In this document: positions 7,138 to 14,481 of the stretch, piece after piece
How positions within the stretch are numbered: the first letter of the stretch is position 1
Layout of the letters: each line of letters starts with the position of its first letter
Assembly: GCF_937858865.1 (NCBI RefSeq)
Contig: NZ_CALLYO010000225.1
Location: forward strand, 1-14,484
Direction of reading: 5' to 3'
Length of the DNA: 14,484 bases
From: an uncultured Amaricoccus sp.
GTDB taxonomy: Bacteria > Pseudomonadota > Alphaproteobacteria > Rhodobacterales > Rhodobacteraceae
Notes under the pieces: model-generated
The model's input: only the letters and a program-made list of their open reading frames with translations
Told to the model about the DNA's origin: nothing
The model's database searches: none
Program-made: the position numbers and the translations under genes

Positions 7138-7959
7138 TTGCAACTGTCGGATCTCTCCCGCCGCGGCCTGGTGCTGCTCGGCTGCGGCAAGATGGGGACG
7201 GCCCTCCTCGAGGGCTGGCTCGCCCGCGGGCTCGCGCCGGCCGCCGTCACCGTCCTCGAGCCGCGCCCGGCGCCGCGCCTCACGGCGCTGGCCGGCGAGG
7301 GGCTGCGGCTCAACGCCGATCTGCCCGAGGCGCCCGCGGTGGCGGTCCTGGCGGTCAAGCCGCAGATGATGGGCGAGGCGCTGCCCCGGCTCTCCGCGCT
7401 CGGGGCGAGCGGGACGCTCTTTCTCTCGATCGCCGCCGGCACGCCGATTGCGCGCCTGGAGGGGGCGCTGGGCGCCGGCTCGCGGGTGGTGCGGGCGATG
7501 CCGAACACGCCGGCCGCGGTCGGGCACGGCATCACGGCGCTGGTCGGCAACGCCGCCGCCGGCGCGGCGGGGATCGCGCTCGCCGAGGCGCTGATGCAGG
7601 CGGTCGGCGAGACCGTCCGCCTCGGGAGCGAGGCGGAGATGGACGCCGTCACCGCCGTCTCGGGCTCGGGCCCGGCCTATGTCTTCCTGCTGATCGAGGC
7701 GCTGGCGGCGGCGGGCGAGGCCGAGGGGCTCGACGCGGGTTTGGCGCTGCGGCTGGCCCGTGCTAGCGTGGCCGGTGCGGGGGCGCTGGCCGAATCTTCG
7801 GGGGCCGCCCCGGCGGAATTGCGCGTGAACGTGACGAGCCCCGGCGGCACGACCGCGGCGGCGCTCGCCGTTCTGATGGACGAGACGGGTGGATTGCCGG
7901 CGCTGATGCGCCGTGCCGTTACCGCCGCTGCTGCCCGCAGCAGGGAGCTCGGCGGCTGA
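7138..7959 (+). CDS. proC: Pyrroline-5-carboxylate reductase
   Basis: Catalyses the last step of proline synthesis, NAD(P)H reduction of 1-pyrroline-5-carboxylate; cytoplasmic. The protein has 273 residues. The Rossmann loop is LLGCGKMG (13-20). Also visible are LAVKPQ (71-76), MPNTPAAVGHG (121-131), SGSGPAYVFLLIEAL (175-189) and the family signature LRVNVTSPGGTTAAAL (228-243), covering the conserved substrate loop. The start is read as TTG at 7138, preceded by GGGAAGGGGG; no ATG or GTG lies between the YbjN stop and the Rossmann motif, except a GTG inside its first strand. It is probably cotranscribed with the YbjN gene. Confidence 0.95.
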   Translation: MQLSDLSRRGLVLLGCGKMGTALLEGWLARGLAPAAVTVLEPRPAPRLTALAGEGLRLNADLPEAPAVAVLAVKPQMMGEALPRLSALGASGTLFLSIAAGTPIARLEGALGAGSRVVRAMPNTPAAVGHGITALVGNAAAGAAGIALAEALMQAVGETVRLGSEAEMDAVTAVSGSGPAYVFLLIEALAAAGEAEGLDAGLALRLARASVAGAGALAESSGAAPAELRVNVTSPGGTTAAALAVLMDETGGLPALMRRAVTAAAARSRELGG

Positions 7960-8001
7960 GGTGTCGGCCCGCGGGGGCCTCTCAAGGAGGAGAAAGAACC
8001 G

Positions 8002-8463
8002 ATGCTGGATCCCAAGACCTTCTCGTTCGACGTGGACAAGCTGAACGAGTTCTTCAAGCAGAACGACTTCAGCAAGTATCTCGCGAACCTGAAGATGCCG
8101 GGCATCGACGCCGACGCCCTGGTGAAGGCGCAGCAGAAGAACATGGAGGCCCTCGTCGAGGCCAACAAGGCGGCGGCCGCGGGCTACCAGGAGCTTTTCA
8201 AGAAGCAGGTCGGCATCTTCGAGGAGACGATGGCCGAGGCGCAGAAGCAGCTCAAGGCCTTCGACACCACCCAGATCGACGACCGCGCCAAGGCGCAGGG
8301 CGAACTCGCCAAGGCCGCCTTCGAGAAGGCGCTCGCCAACATGCAGGCCCTGGCCGAGAGCGCGCAGAAGGCGAACGCCGAGGCCTACGAGATCGTCTCG
8401 GCGCGGATCAAGGAGAGCATCTCCGAGCTGAAGGACATGGCCGGAAAGGTGGCCCGCAAGTAG
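8002..8463 (+). CDS. Phasin family protein
   Basis: A 153-residue polyhydroxyalkanoate granule-associated protein of the phasin_2 type. Phasins coat PHA granules and control their size and number. The sequence is almost wholly helical and low in Cys/Pro: MLDPKTFSFDVDKLNEFFKQNDF, then NLKMPGIDADALVKAQQKNMEALVEANKAAAAGYQELFKKQ (29-69), then Ala/Lys/Glu-rich heptads to the end (SISELKDMAGKVARK). The very strong AAGGAGGA at 7984-7991, 10 bp before the ATG, fits high expression, and the gene uses AAG/GAG codons heavily. No PHA synthase or depolymerase is in the window. Confidence 0.92.
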   Translation: MLDPKTFSFDVDKLNEFFKQNDFSKYLANLKMPGIDADALVKAQQKNMEALVEANKAAAAGYQELFKKQVGIFEETMAEAQKQLKAFDTTQIDDRAKAQGELAKAAFEKALANMQALAESAQKANAEAYEIVSARIKESISELKDMAGKVARK

Positions 8464-8490
8464 CGCCCGCGCGCAACGAAGGGGCTTGCC

Positions 8491-8507
8491 CCCGCCGCGC
8501 CGGCGGG
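8491..8507 (+). terminator. GC hairpin after the phasin gene
   Basis: CCCGCCG-CGC-CGGCGGG is a perfect 7-bp stem with a 3-nt loop, 27 bp after the phasin stop and before the csaA-like gene. Only CTTGTCT follows, so the U-tract is poor; partial termination or RNA 3'-end protection of the phasin message is plausible. Confidence 0.45.
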
Positions 8508-8541
8508 CTTGTCTCGGGGCTCCGCGAGAGGGGGCCCCGGG

Positions 8542-8880
8542 ATGAGCGAGATCAGCTTCGACGATTTTCTCAAGGTCGACATCCGCGTGGGGCGCGTGCT
8601 CCGCGCGGAGCCCTTTCCCGAGGCGAGGAAGCCGGCGCTGAAGCTCTGGATCGACTTCGGCCCGGAGATCGGCACCCGCCAGTCCTCGGCACAGATCACC
8701 GTCCACTACGGCGTCGACGAACTGGTCGGCCGGCAGGTGCTCGCGGTGGTGAACTTCCCGCCGCGGCAGATCGGCCCCTTCCGCTCGGAGGTGCTGACGC
8801 TCGGGGTGGGTGATGCGGATGGCGCGGTGGTGCTGGTCGCGCCGGACCGCGAGGCGCCGATCGGCGCGCGGCTGCACTGA
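8542..8880 (+). CDS. csaA: CsaA-like tRNA-binding protein
   Basis: A 112-residue stand-alone OB-fold tRNA-binding domain of the CsaA type, related to the C-terminal domains of MetRS/PheRS. B. subtilis CsaA was described as a secretion chaperone; the bacterial role is otherwise unclear. Hallmarks: [35 protein letters not shown] (6-40), [11 protein letters not shown] (43-53), [20 protein letters not shown], and the C-terminal [17 protein letters not shown]. The length matches the family. The ATG at 8542 is chosen over a longer in-frame start at 8509, because the 11 extra residues are a low-complexity translation of the intergenic DNA. Confidence 0.92.
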   Translation: MSEISFDDFLKVDIRVGRVLRAEPFPEARKPALKLWIDFGPEIGTRQSSAQITVHYGVDELVGRQVLAVVNFPPRQIGPFRSEVLTLGVGDADGAVVLVAPDREAPIGARLH

Positions 8881-8895
8881 GACGGGGGGAGAGAG

Positions 8896-9861
8896 ATGGC
8901 GCCGAAGCCCCGTGTCGTCGTGACCCGCCGCCTGCCCGAGGCGGTCGAGGCGCGCCTCGCTGCCGCCTTCGATGCGACGCTCAACCCCGAGGACCGGCCG
9001 CTGCCGCGGGAGGAGCTGACGCGGGCGATGCGCGAGGCCGACGGCGTTCTCGTCGCGGTCAACGACGCGGTGAACGCCGAGCTCCTCGCCACGCCGGGGC
9101 GGCGGGTGCGCATCGTCTCGAACTTCGGCGTGGGGGTGAACAACATCGACCTCGCCGCGGCGAAGGCGGCCGGGGTCGCGGTCGGCAACACGCCGGGCGT
9201 CCTGACCGACGCGACGGCCGACATCGCGCTGGCGCTGATCCTCGCCGCGACCCGGCGGATGAGCGAGACCGAGGCCATCCTGCGCGCCGGCGGCTGGGAC
9301 GGCTTCCGCCCGACCGGCTGGCTCGGCATGGGGCTGCAGGGCAAGACGCTCGGCATCCTCGGCATGGGGCGGATCGGGGCGGCCACCGCGCGGCGGGCGG
9401 CGCTCGGCTTCGGGATGCGGATCGCCTACTTCAACCGTTCGCCCACGGGACCGTTCGACTTCCCCGCCGAGGCGCTGCCGACGGTCGAGGCCGTCCTCGC
9501 CGCGGCGGACGTCGTCTCGCTGCACGTGCCGGGGGGCGGGGCGAACCGCGGGCTCCTCTCGGCCGGGCGGATCGCCGGGATGAAGCGGGGGGCCTATCTC
9601 GTCAACACCGCGCGCGGCGACATCGTGGACGAGGCGGCGCTGGCCGCGGCGCTCGCGCGGGGGCATCTCGCCGGCGCCGGGCTCGACGTCTACGCCGAGG
9701 AGCCGAAGGTGCCCGAGGCGCTCTTGCGGCTGCCGAACGTGACGCTGCTGCCGCACATCGGCAGCGCGACGCTCGAGACGCGCACGGCGATGGGGATGCT
9801 GGCGGTCGACAACCTCGCCGCCTTCTTCGCCGGCGAGGAGATGCCGTCGCGGGTGGCCTGA
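8896..9861 (+). CDS. D-2-hydroxyacid dehydrogenase (glyoxylate/hydroxypyruvate reductase-like)
   Basis: A 321-residue NAD(P)-dependent dehydrogenase of the D-glycerate/glyoxylate reductase type; the exact substrate is not certain. The nucleotide loop is LGILGMGRIGAATARR (152-167). The catalytic triad is present: R240 in LVNTARGDIVDE, E269 in DVYAEEP, and H287 in LLPHIGSAT. The N-terminal substrate domain includes IVSNFGVGVNNIDLAAAKAAGV (73-94). A run of Gs with GGGAGAGAG precedes the ATG, and the csaA-like gene ends 15 bp upstream, so the two are probably cotranscribed. D-3-phosphoglycerate dehydrogenase (SerA) is less likely because the protein lacks a C-terminal ACT region. Confidence 0.93.
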   Translation: MAPKPRVVVTRRLPEAVEARLAAAFDATLNPEDRPLPREELTRAMREADGVLVAVNDAVNAELLATPGRRVRIVSNFGVGVNNIDLAAAKAAGVAVGNTPGVLTDATADIALALILAATRRMSETEAILRAGGWDGFRPTGWLGMGLQGKTLGILGMGRIGAATARRAALGFGMRIAYFNRSPTGPFDFPAEALPTVEAVLAAADVVSLHVPGGGANRGLLSAGRIAGMKRGAYLVNTARGDIVDEAALAAALARGHLAGAGLDVYAEEPKVPEALLRLPNVTLLPHIGSATLETRTAMGMLAVDNLAAFFAGEEMPSRVA

Positions 9862-9991
9862 GGGCGAGACTTCCAGCCAGGCCGCCCGGCCCAGCCACTC
9901 TCATCACGAGTTGTTCAGAGGCGCCGGGATTGACCCGTTGCCGCCGGCCGAGCAGCTTGTGCGGTGCAGCAAGCCATCGAGGGACAAATCC

Positions 9992-10390
9992 ATGAACGCT
10001 TCCGCACTCGACGCCTGGGCGCCGCGCGTCCGCGGCATCCTGCGCATCGTCGCCGCGCTTCTCTTCATCGAGCACGGCACCCAGAAGCTCCTCGGCTTCC
10101 CCGCCTCGGAATTCTCCCCTGGCTTCATGTCGCTGCCCTGGATCGCCGGGCTGCTCGAGATCGTCGGCGGCGCGCTGCTGGTCGTCGGCCTCTTCACCCG
10201 GCCGGTCGCCTTCCTGCTCTCCGGGCAGATGGCGGTGGCCTACTGGATGGCGCATGCGCCGCAGAGCTTCTTCCCGGTGCTGAACGGCGGCGACGCGGCG
10301 ATCCTCTTCTGCTTCGTCTTCCTCTATCTCGTCTTCGCCGGCCCGGGCTCCTGGAGCCTCGACGCGGCGCGCGCCGAGCGGAGGGCCTGA
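9992..10390 (+). CDS. DoxX family membrane protein
   Basis: A 132-residue integral membrane protein of the DoxX family. Four hydrophobic helices are apparent at about 14-30, 50-67, 70-87 and 101-117, with the family motif ALLFIEHGTQKLLGF (22-36) after the first and GLLEIVGGALLVVGLFTRPVA (53-73) in the middle. Its function is unknown; DoxX was named from an archaeal terminal oxidase subunit, and many bacterial members have no proven redox role. The ATG at 9992 gives the family-like N-terminus; upstream in-frame codons from 9911 translate intergenic DNA. A 130-bp gap separates it from the dehydrogenase, so it may have its own promoter. Confidence 0.9.
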   Translation: MNASALDAWAPRVRGILRIVAALLFIEHGTQKLLGFPASEFSPGFMSLPWIAGLLEIVGGALLVVGLFTRPVAFLLSGQMAVAYWMAHAPQSFFPVLNGGDAAILFCFVFLYLVFAGPGSWSLDAARAERRA

Positions 10391-10413
10391 GGGCGAGCCT
10401 CGACAGGGGCGGC

Positions 10414-10432
10414 GCGAGACCCTAAGTCTCGC
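10414..10432 (+). terminator. Hairpin between doxX-like gene and pepF
   Basis: GCGAGAC-CCTAA-GTCTCGC is a perfect 7-bp stem with a 5-nt loop in the 64-bp gap. An alternative pairing joins GGGCGAG at 10391 to CTCGCCC at 10428. There is no U-tract, so it may be a weak terminator or a switchable leader structure ahead of pepF. Confidence 0.4.
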
Positions 10433-10454
10433 CCAGCCCCCGAGGAGGACCGCC

Positions 10455-12275
10455 ATGACCCGCCTGCCCGCCGCCTTCGACGCCCGCGAGCCCGCCGCCG
10501 ACGAGGCGCTCGGGCCGCTGCCCGAGTGGGACCTGGGCGACCTCTATCCCTCGCCGCAGGCGACCGAGCTTACCGCCGACATCGAGTGGCTGCGCGGCGA
10601 GTGCCTGGCCTTCGCCGGCGACCACGAGGGCAGGCTCGCGGCGCTCGACACCGCCGGGCTGCTGGCGGCGATCCGCCGCTACGAGCGGATCGAGACCGTC
10701 TCCGGGCGGATCATGAGCTATGCCGGCCTGCGCTACTACCAGAACACGACCGACCCGGTGCGGGCGAAGTTCTTCGGCGACATGCAGGCGGCGCTGACCG
10801 AGATCACCACGCCGCTCGTCTTCTTCACCCTCGAGCTCAACCGGATCGAGGACGCCGCGCTCGACGCGGTGGTGGCGGGCGACCCGGCGCTGCTGCGCTA
10901 CAAGCCGCTCCTCGACCGCATCCGCAAGATGAAGCCCTACCAGCTCTCCGACGAGCTGGAGCGGTTCCTGCACGACCAGTCGGTGGTGGGGGCGGCGGCC
11001 TGGAACCGGCTTTTCGACGAGACGATGGCCGGGCTCGAGATCCCGGTCGGGGCCGAGACGCTGAGCCTCGAGGCGGCGCTCGACCGTCTCTCCGATCCCG
11101 ACCGCGGCAAGCGCCAGGCGGCGGCGGAGGCGTTGGCTGCGACCTTCGCGGCGCGGCTGCCGCTCTTCGCGCGCATTACCAACACGCTCGCCAAGGAGAA
11201 GGAGATCGAGGACCGCTGGCGCAAGTTCCCGACGGCGCAGACCGCGCGGCACCTCTCGAACGACGTGGAGCCCGAGGTGGTCGAGGCGCTGAGGGACGCC
11301 GTGGTCGCCGCCTATCCGAAGCTCTCGCACCGCTACTACGCGCTGAAGGCGAAGTGGCTCGGCCTCGACAAGCTGCAGGTCTGGGACCGCAACGCGCCGC
11401 TGCCGAAGGAGGAGGACCGCAGGATCGGCTGGGAGGAGGCGAGAGCGACGGTCCTCGACGCCTACGCCGGCTTCGACCCGCGCATGGCCGACCTCGCCAG
11501 GCCCTTCTTCGAGCGCGGCTGGATCGACGCCGGCGTGAAGCCCGGCAAGGCGCCCGGCGCCTTCGCGCATCCGACCGTCGTCGACGTGCACCCCTACGTG
11601 CTCCTCAACTACCTCGGCAAGAGCCGCGACGTGATGACGCTGGCGCACGAGCTCGGCCACGGCGTGCACCAGCGGCTGGCAGCAGGGCAGGGCGAGCTCC
11701 TCGCCTCGACGCCCTTGACGCTGGCCGAGACGGCGAGCGTCTTCGGCGAGATGCTGACCTTCCGCAAGCTGCTCGCCCAGGCCAAGGACCAGGCGGCGCG
11801 CAAGATCCTCCTCGCCTCCAAGGTCGAGGACATGATCAACACCGTCGTGCGGCAGATCGCCTTCTACGACTTCGAGTGCCGGCTGCATGCGGCGCGGCGC
11901 GAGGGGGAGCTGACGCCGGACGACATCAACGCGATCTGGATGGCGGTGCAGGGCGAGAGCCTCGGGCCGGCCTTCGCGTTCATGCCGGGCTACGAGACCT
12001 TCTGGAGCTACATCCCGCACTTCATCCACTCGCCCTTCTACGTCTATGCCTATGCCTTCGGCGACGGCCTCGTGAACGCGCTCTACGCCGTCTACGAGGA
12101 GGGTCGCCCCGGCTTCCAGGAGAAGTACTTCGAGATGCTCGAGGCCGGCGGCTCGAAGCACCACAAGGATCTCCTGGCGCCGTTCGGCCTCGACGCCAGC
12201 GACCCGAAATTCTGGGACAAGGGGCTCGGCCTCATCGCCGCGATGATCGACGAGCTCGAGGCGATGGAGGACTGA
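10455..12275 (+). CDS. pepF: M3-family oligoendopeptidase F
   Basis: A 606-residue cytoplasmic zinc metallopeptidase that cuts medium-length peptides, of normal length for PepF/thimet-like enzymes. The zinc site is HELGH at residues 398-402, with the catalytic Glu at 399. E425 in LTLAETASVFGEM is the probable third ligand. Also seen are the N-terminal LPEWDLGDLYPSP, the substrate-side HPYVLLNYLGKSRDVMTLAHELGHGVHQ run, and IPHFIHSPFYVYAYAFGDGLVNALY near the C-terminus. A GAGGAGG lies about 6 bp before the ATG at 10455. No signal peptide is present. It is followed after 8 bp by the small secreted protein gene, so both are likely in one transcript. Confidence 0.97.
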   Translation: MTRLPAAFDAREPAADEALGPLPEWDLGDLYPSPQATELTADIEWLRGECLAFAGDHEGRLAALDTAGLLAAIRRYERIETVSGRIMSYAGLRYYQNTTDPVRAKFFGDMQAALTEITTPLVFFTLELNRIEDAALDAVVAGDPALLRYKPLLDRIRKMKPYQLSDELERFLHDQSVVGAAAWNRLFDETMAGLEIPVGAETLSLEAALDRLSDPDRGKRQAAAEALAATFAARLPLFARITNTLAKEKEIEDRWRKFPTAQTARHLSNDVEPEVVEALRDAVVAAYPKLSHRYYALKAKWLGLDKLQVWDRNAPLPKEEDRRIGWEEARATVLDAYAGFDPRMADLARPFFERGWIDAGVKPGKAPGAFAHPTVVDVHPYVLLNYLGKSRDVMTLAHELGHGVHQRLAAGQGELLASTPLTLAETASVFGEMLTFRKLLAQAKDQAARKILLASKVEDMINTVVRQIAFYDFECRLHAARREGELTPDDINAIWMAVQGESLGPAFAFMPGYETFWSYIPHFIHSPFYVYAYAFGDGLVNALYAVYEEGRPGFQEKYFEMLEAGGSKHHKDLLAPFGLDASDPKFWDKGLGLIAAMIDELEAMED

Positions 12276-12283
12276 GCAGGCCG

Positions 12284-12598
12284 ATGCGGCGGGTGGCGGC
12301 AGCGGCGATCGGCGCGTTCCTCGCGGTGGCGTCGCCGGCGGAGGCCGAGGTGGTGTGCCGGCCGAACACCCTCGGCACGGTAAGCTGCCCCGCCGCGGAG
12401 CCGCGGCCGCTGGCGCGGCCGGGACCTGCGCCGACCCAGGCGCTCGACCGGGTGCGGGCGCGGGAGAAGCAGCCCGAAGGCGAGACCTTCATCCCCGCCC
12501 GCCGCACCAACCGCCTCGGCGGGACGGTGCTGCGCGAGGGCGGCGGGCCGGCCGGCACCTGCCGCCCCGACACCCTCGGCAACCTCCACTGCCGGTGA
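12284..12598 (+). CDS. Small secreted protein with paired CRPxTLGxxxC motifs
   Basis: I do not recognise a named family for this 104-residue protein. It begins with a short signal peptide (MRRVAAAAIGAFLAVASPAEA, cleavage likely after residue 21). The mature part opens with CRPNTLGTVSC (25-35) and closes with CRPDTLGNLHC (93-103), almost at the C-terminus. Between them is a Pro/Arg/Ala-rich linker and an RRTNRLGGTVLREGG stretch. Each motif has two cysteines nine residues apart, suggesting two small disulfide loops in the periplasm or outside the cell. No lipobox is seen. It starts 8 bp after pepF, so it is probably translated from the same message. Confidence 0.72.
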   Translation: MRRVAAAAIGAFLAVASPAEAEVVCRPNTLGTVSCPAAEPRPLARPGPAPTQALDRVRAREKQPEGETFIPARRTNRLGGTVLREGGGPAGTCRPDTLGNLHCR

Positions 12599-12773
12599 GG
12601 CTCGCACGACCTCCGGGTGATTGGCTCGGCCCCTCGCGCCCCTGCGCGTTTCGGCATTAACCTCTTAACCGACCGTCAAGGTCGTATGGCCGCTTTCCAG
12701 CCTCCTTCCAGCCGCATTCCAGTCCGCCCCCAAGCCGCTGTTAACACGACCGGAATTCCTGCCGGAGGCCGTA
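12599..12773. other. Convergent intergenic region
   Basis: The 175 bp between the secreted-protein gene and the 5'-nucleotidase gene, which face each other, hold no convincing gene. No classical hairpin with a U-tract is visible for either side. The segment is notably less GC-rich than its surroundings around 12655-12680 and carries TTAA at 12657 and 12665 and GTTAAC at 12740. Confidence 0.5.
12665..12679 (-). promoter_or_regulatory. Third TTGA-N7-TTAA site
   Basis: The minus strand reads TTGA CGGTCGG TTAA, the same layout as the two sites upstream of the YbjN gene and nearly identical to the one at 6409 in its spacer. A TTAACC half-site lies just beside it. It sits between two convergent genes, which argues against a promoter role. 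Confidence 0.25.
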
Positions 12774-14378
12774 TCACTCCACCCGCGTGATCCGCGGCTC
12801 GTCGCCCGGGGCATAGTCGGGATGGGCGGCCAGGAAGTCGGCCAGCACGTCCTCGAGGTTCGGCCCGTAGTCGTAGGCATTCGTCGCCTCGTCGCGCAGC
12901 GAGACATAGCCGTCACCGCCCGCGCGCATGAAGTTGTTGCTCGCCACCATGTAGACCTTGGCCGGATCGAGCGGCACCCAGGCCTCGCCCTCGCGCACCT
13001 CGACCGTCTTGATCCGGCTCATCGCCGGCGCCTCGGGGTCCCAGCTGAAGCGCAGGCCCGAGACCTGCGGAAAGCGCCCGGCGCCCTCCTCGACCTGGCT
13101 GACCCCGTTCTCGAGCGCGGCCACGATCGCCGAGCCGGGCAGGTTGAAGGTCGAGAGCGTGTTCTGGAACGGCAGCACCGCCAGCACGTCGCCCATGGTG
13201 ACCGTGCCCCCGCCGATCGAGGCGCGCAGACCGCCGCCGTTCTGCAGCCCGATGGTGACGCCCTGCCCCTTCACCCGGTCAACGATGGCGTCCGCGACGA
13301 GGCTCCCCATGACGCATTCCTGCGCGCGGCAGGTCTCGCGGCTGCCGTCGATGCCGGCGGGGATCTCGGTGACGACGCGGGCCTTCAGCTCCTCGATCGG
13401 GCCGGCGAGCTCCGCGATGCGGGTGAGCGTGTCGGCGTCGGGCGTGACGCTCGCGTCGAGGAGCTGCGCGTCGCCGGTCGCGCCGGTGACGACGCCCGCA
13501 TCGTCGAAGGTGAGCGTGAGGTGGCCGAGGTACTTCGAGTAGGCGCCGGCCTGCACGATCGGCACGCTCCGCCCGTCCGGCCCCTCGACCATCAGCGGAT
13601 AGGCGAAGGGCGCCCCCTCGGCGGTGTTGGAGAAGAGCGTGTGGCTGTGGCCGCCGACGATGAGGTCGATCCCCGGCACGGCGGCGGCGATCTTCTGGTC
13701 CTCGACCTCGCCGAGGTGGCTGAGCAGGATGACCTTGTCGACCCCCTCCGCCGCGAGCGCCGCCACCTCGCCCCCGAGCCAGGCGACCGGATCGCGGAAC
13801 GTCACCGTCGGGCCGGGCGAGGAAATCTCGGCCGTCTCCGGAGTGATGGCGGCGACGATGCCGACCTTCTCGCCGCCGAGGTCGAGCACGACATGGTCCT
13901 CGGCCAGCGGTGCGAGCAGGTTGTCGGCCGAGACGTCGGCATTGCCGGAGAGGACCGGGAACTCGGCCTTCTCGATGAATTTCGCCAGCGGCGCGGGACC
14001 GAGGTCGAACTCGTGGTTGCCGTAGACCATGGCGTCGATGCCGATGCGGTTCAGCATCTCGGCCTCGACCTCGCCGGAATAGGCGGTGAAGAAGAGCGAG
14101 CCCTGGAACGCGTCGCCCGCTTCGAGCACGACGATGGGCTCGCCCTTCGCCGCCGCCGCCTCGCGCAGCGCCTTCACCGCGGTCACCAGCCGCGCGGCGC
14201 CGCCGAAGCACTCCCCCGCCGCCTCGTCCTCGGTCGAGCAGGTCGAATCGAAGCCGTTGATCGATTCGATGCGGCTGTGGAAGTCGTTGAAGTGCGCGAC
14301 CTGCAGCGTGAAGGCCTGCGCGGCGCCGGCCATGAGCGTCAGCGCGGCCGCGGCGGCCAGGGCTTTGCGGAACGGCAT
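12774..14378 (-). CDS. Periplasmic 5'-nucleotidase / metallophosphatase (UshA type)
   Basis: An exported 534-residue phosphoesterase that removes phosphate from nucleotides (5'-nucleotidase, possibly also UDP-sugar hydrolase). A signal peptide is clear: MPFRKALAAAAALTLMAGAAQA, then FTLQVAHFND. The calcineurin-like metal ligands are D32 and H34 (NDFHSR), D89 (GDAFQG), N121 and H122 (GNHEFD), H221 (SHLG), and H244/H246 (GGHSHT). The C-terminal substrate domain has NGGGLR (380-385), FQNTL (404-408) and NNFMRAGGDGY (480-490). The ATG at 14378 is set by a perfect AAGGAGGT (14387-14394) 8 bp upstream and by the signal peptide; the longer open frame to 14480 is not needed. It probably supplies phosphate and nucleosides, and an 11-bp repeat array upstream may tie it to phosphate control. 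Confidence 0.96.
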   Translation of the reverse strand: MPFRKALAAAAALTLMAGAAQAFTLQVAHFNDFHSRIESINGFDSTCSTEDEAAGECFGGAARLVTAVKALREAAAAKGEPIVVLEAGDAFQGSLFFTAYSGEVEAEMLNRIGIDAMVYGNHEFDLGPAPLAKFIEKAEFPVLSGNADVSADNLLAPLAEDHVVLDLGGEKVGIVAAITPETAEISSPGPTVTFRDPVAWLGGEVAALAAEGVDKVILLSHLGEVEDQKIAAAVPGIDLIVGGHSHTLFSNTAEGAPFAYPLMVEGPDGRSVPIVQAGAYSKYLGHLTLTFDDAGVVTGATGDAQLLDASVTPDADTLTRIAELAGPIEELKARVVTEIPAGIDGSRETCRAQECVMGSLVADAIVDRVKGQGVTIGLQNGGGLRASIGGGTVTMGDVLAVLPFQNTLSTFNLPGSAIVAALENGVSQVEEGAGRFPQVSGLRFSWDPEAPAMSRIKTVEVREGEAWVPLDPAKVYMVASNNFMRAGGDGYVSLRDEATNAYDYGPNLEDVLADFLAAHPDYAPGDEPRITRVE

Positions 14379-14452
14379 GGGCTGCGACCTCCTTGCGCCT
14401 GATCGGTGGCCGAGCATGGCAGGCGAAGGTCCCTCGGGGCAAGGGCGAGGCG

Positions 14453-14481
14453 CGTCACCTGCCCGTAACCTGCCCGTCACA
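14453..14481 (+). repeat. 11-bp periodic heptads, Pho-box-like array (reaches window edge)
   Basis: CGTCACC (14453), CGTAACC (14464) and CGTCACA (14475) are each separated by the same TGCC. A heptad plus four bases is the geometry of PhoB boxes (CTGTCAT-N4-CTGTCAC), and GTCAC matches part of the half-site. The next bases, TGC, begin another spacer, so the array may continue beyond 14484. Its plus orientation points away from the nucleotidase gene, so an unseen divergent gene could be the true target. Confidence 0.5.

Noticed and set aside
6466..9756. A 1096-codon open frame on the minus strand across YbjN, proC, phasin, csaA and the dehydrogenase gene
   Set aside because: It is antisense to five well-supported genes and runs through their intergenic gaps. 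Its Arg/Gly/Asp/His-rich composition is what GC-rich third positions produce on the opposite strand.
9856..10399. GGCCTGAGGGCGAG repeated exactly after the dehydrogenase and DoxX stop codons
   Set aside because: The 14-bp match spans an Ala-stop end in GC-rich DNA and has no further similarity on either side; chance is sufficient.
10422..12164. A 580-codon minus-strand open frame opposite pepF
   Set aside because: It mirrors the pepF codon pattern, has no recognisable domain and lacks a sensible start context; pepF has an intact zinc-peptidase sequence.
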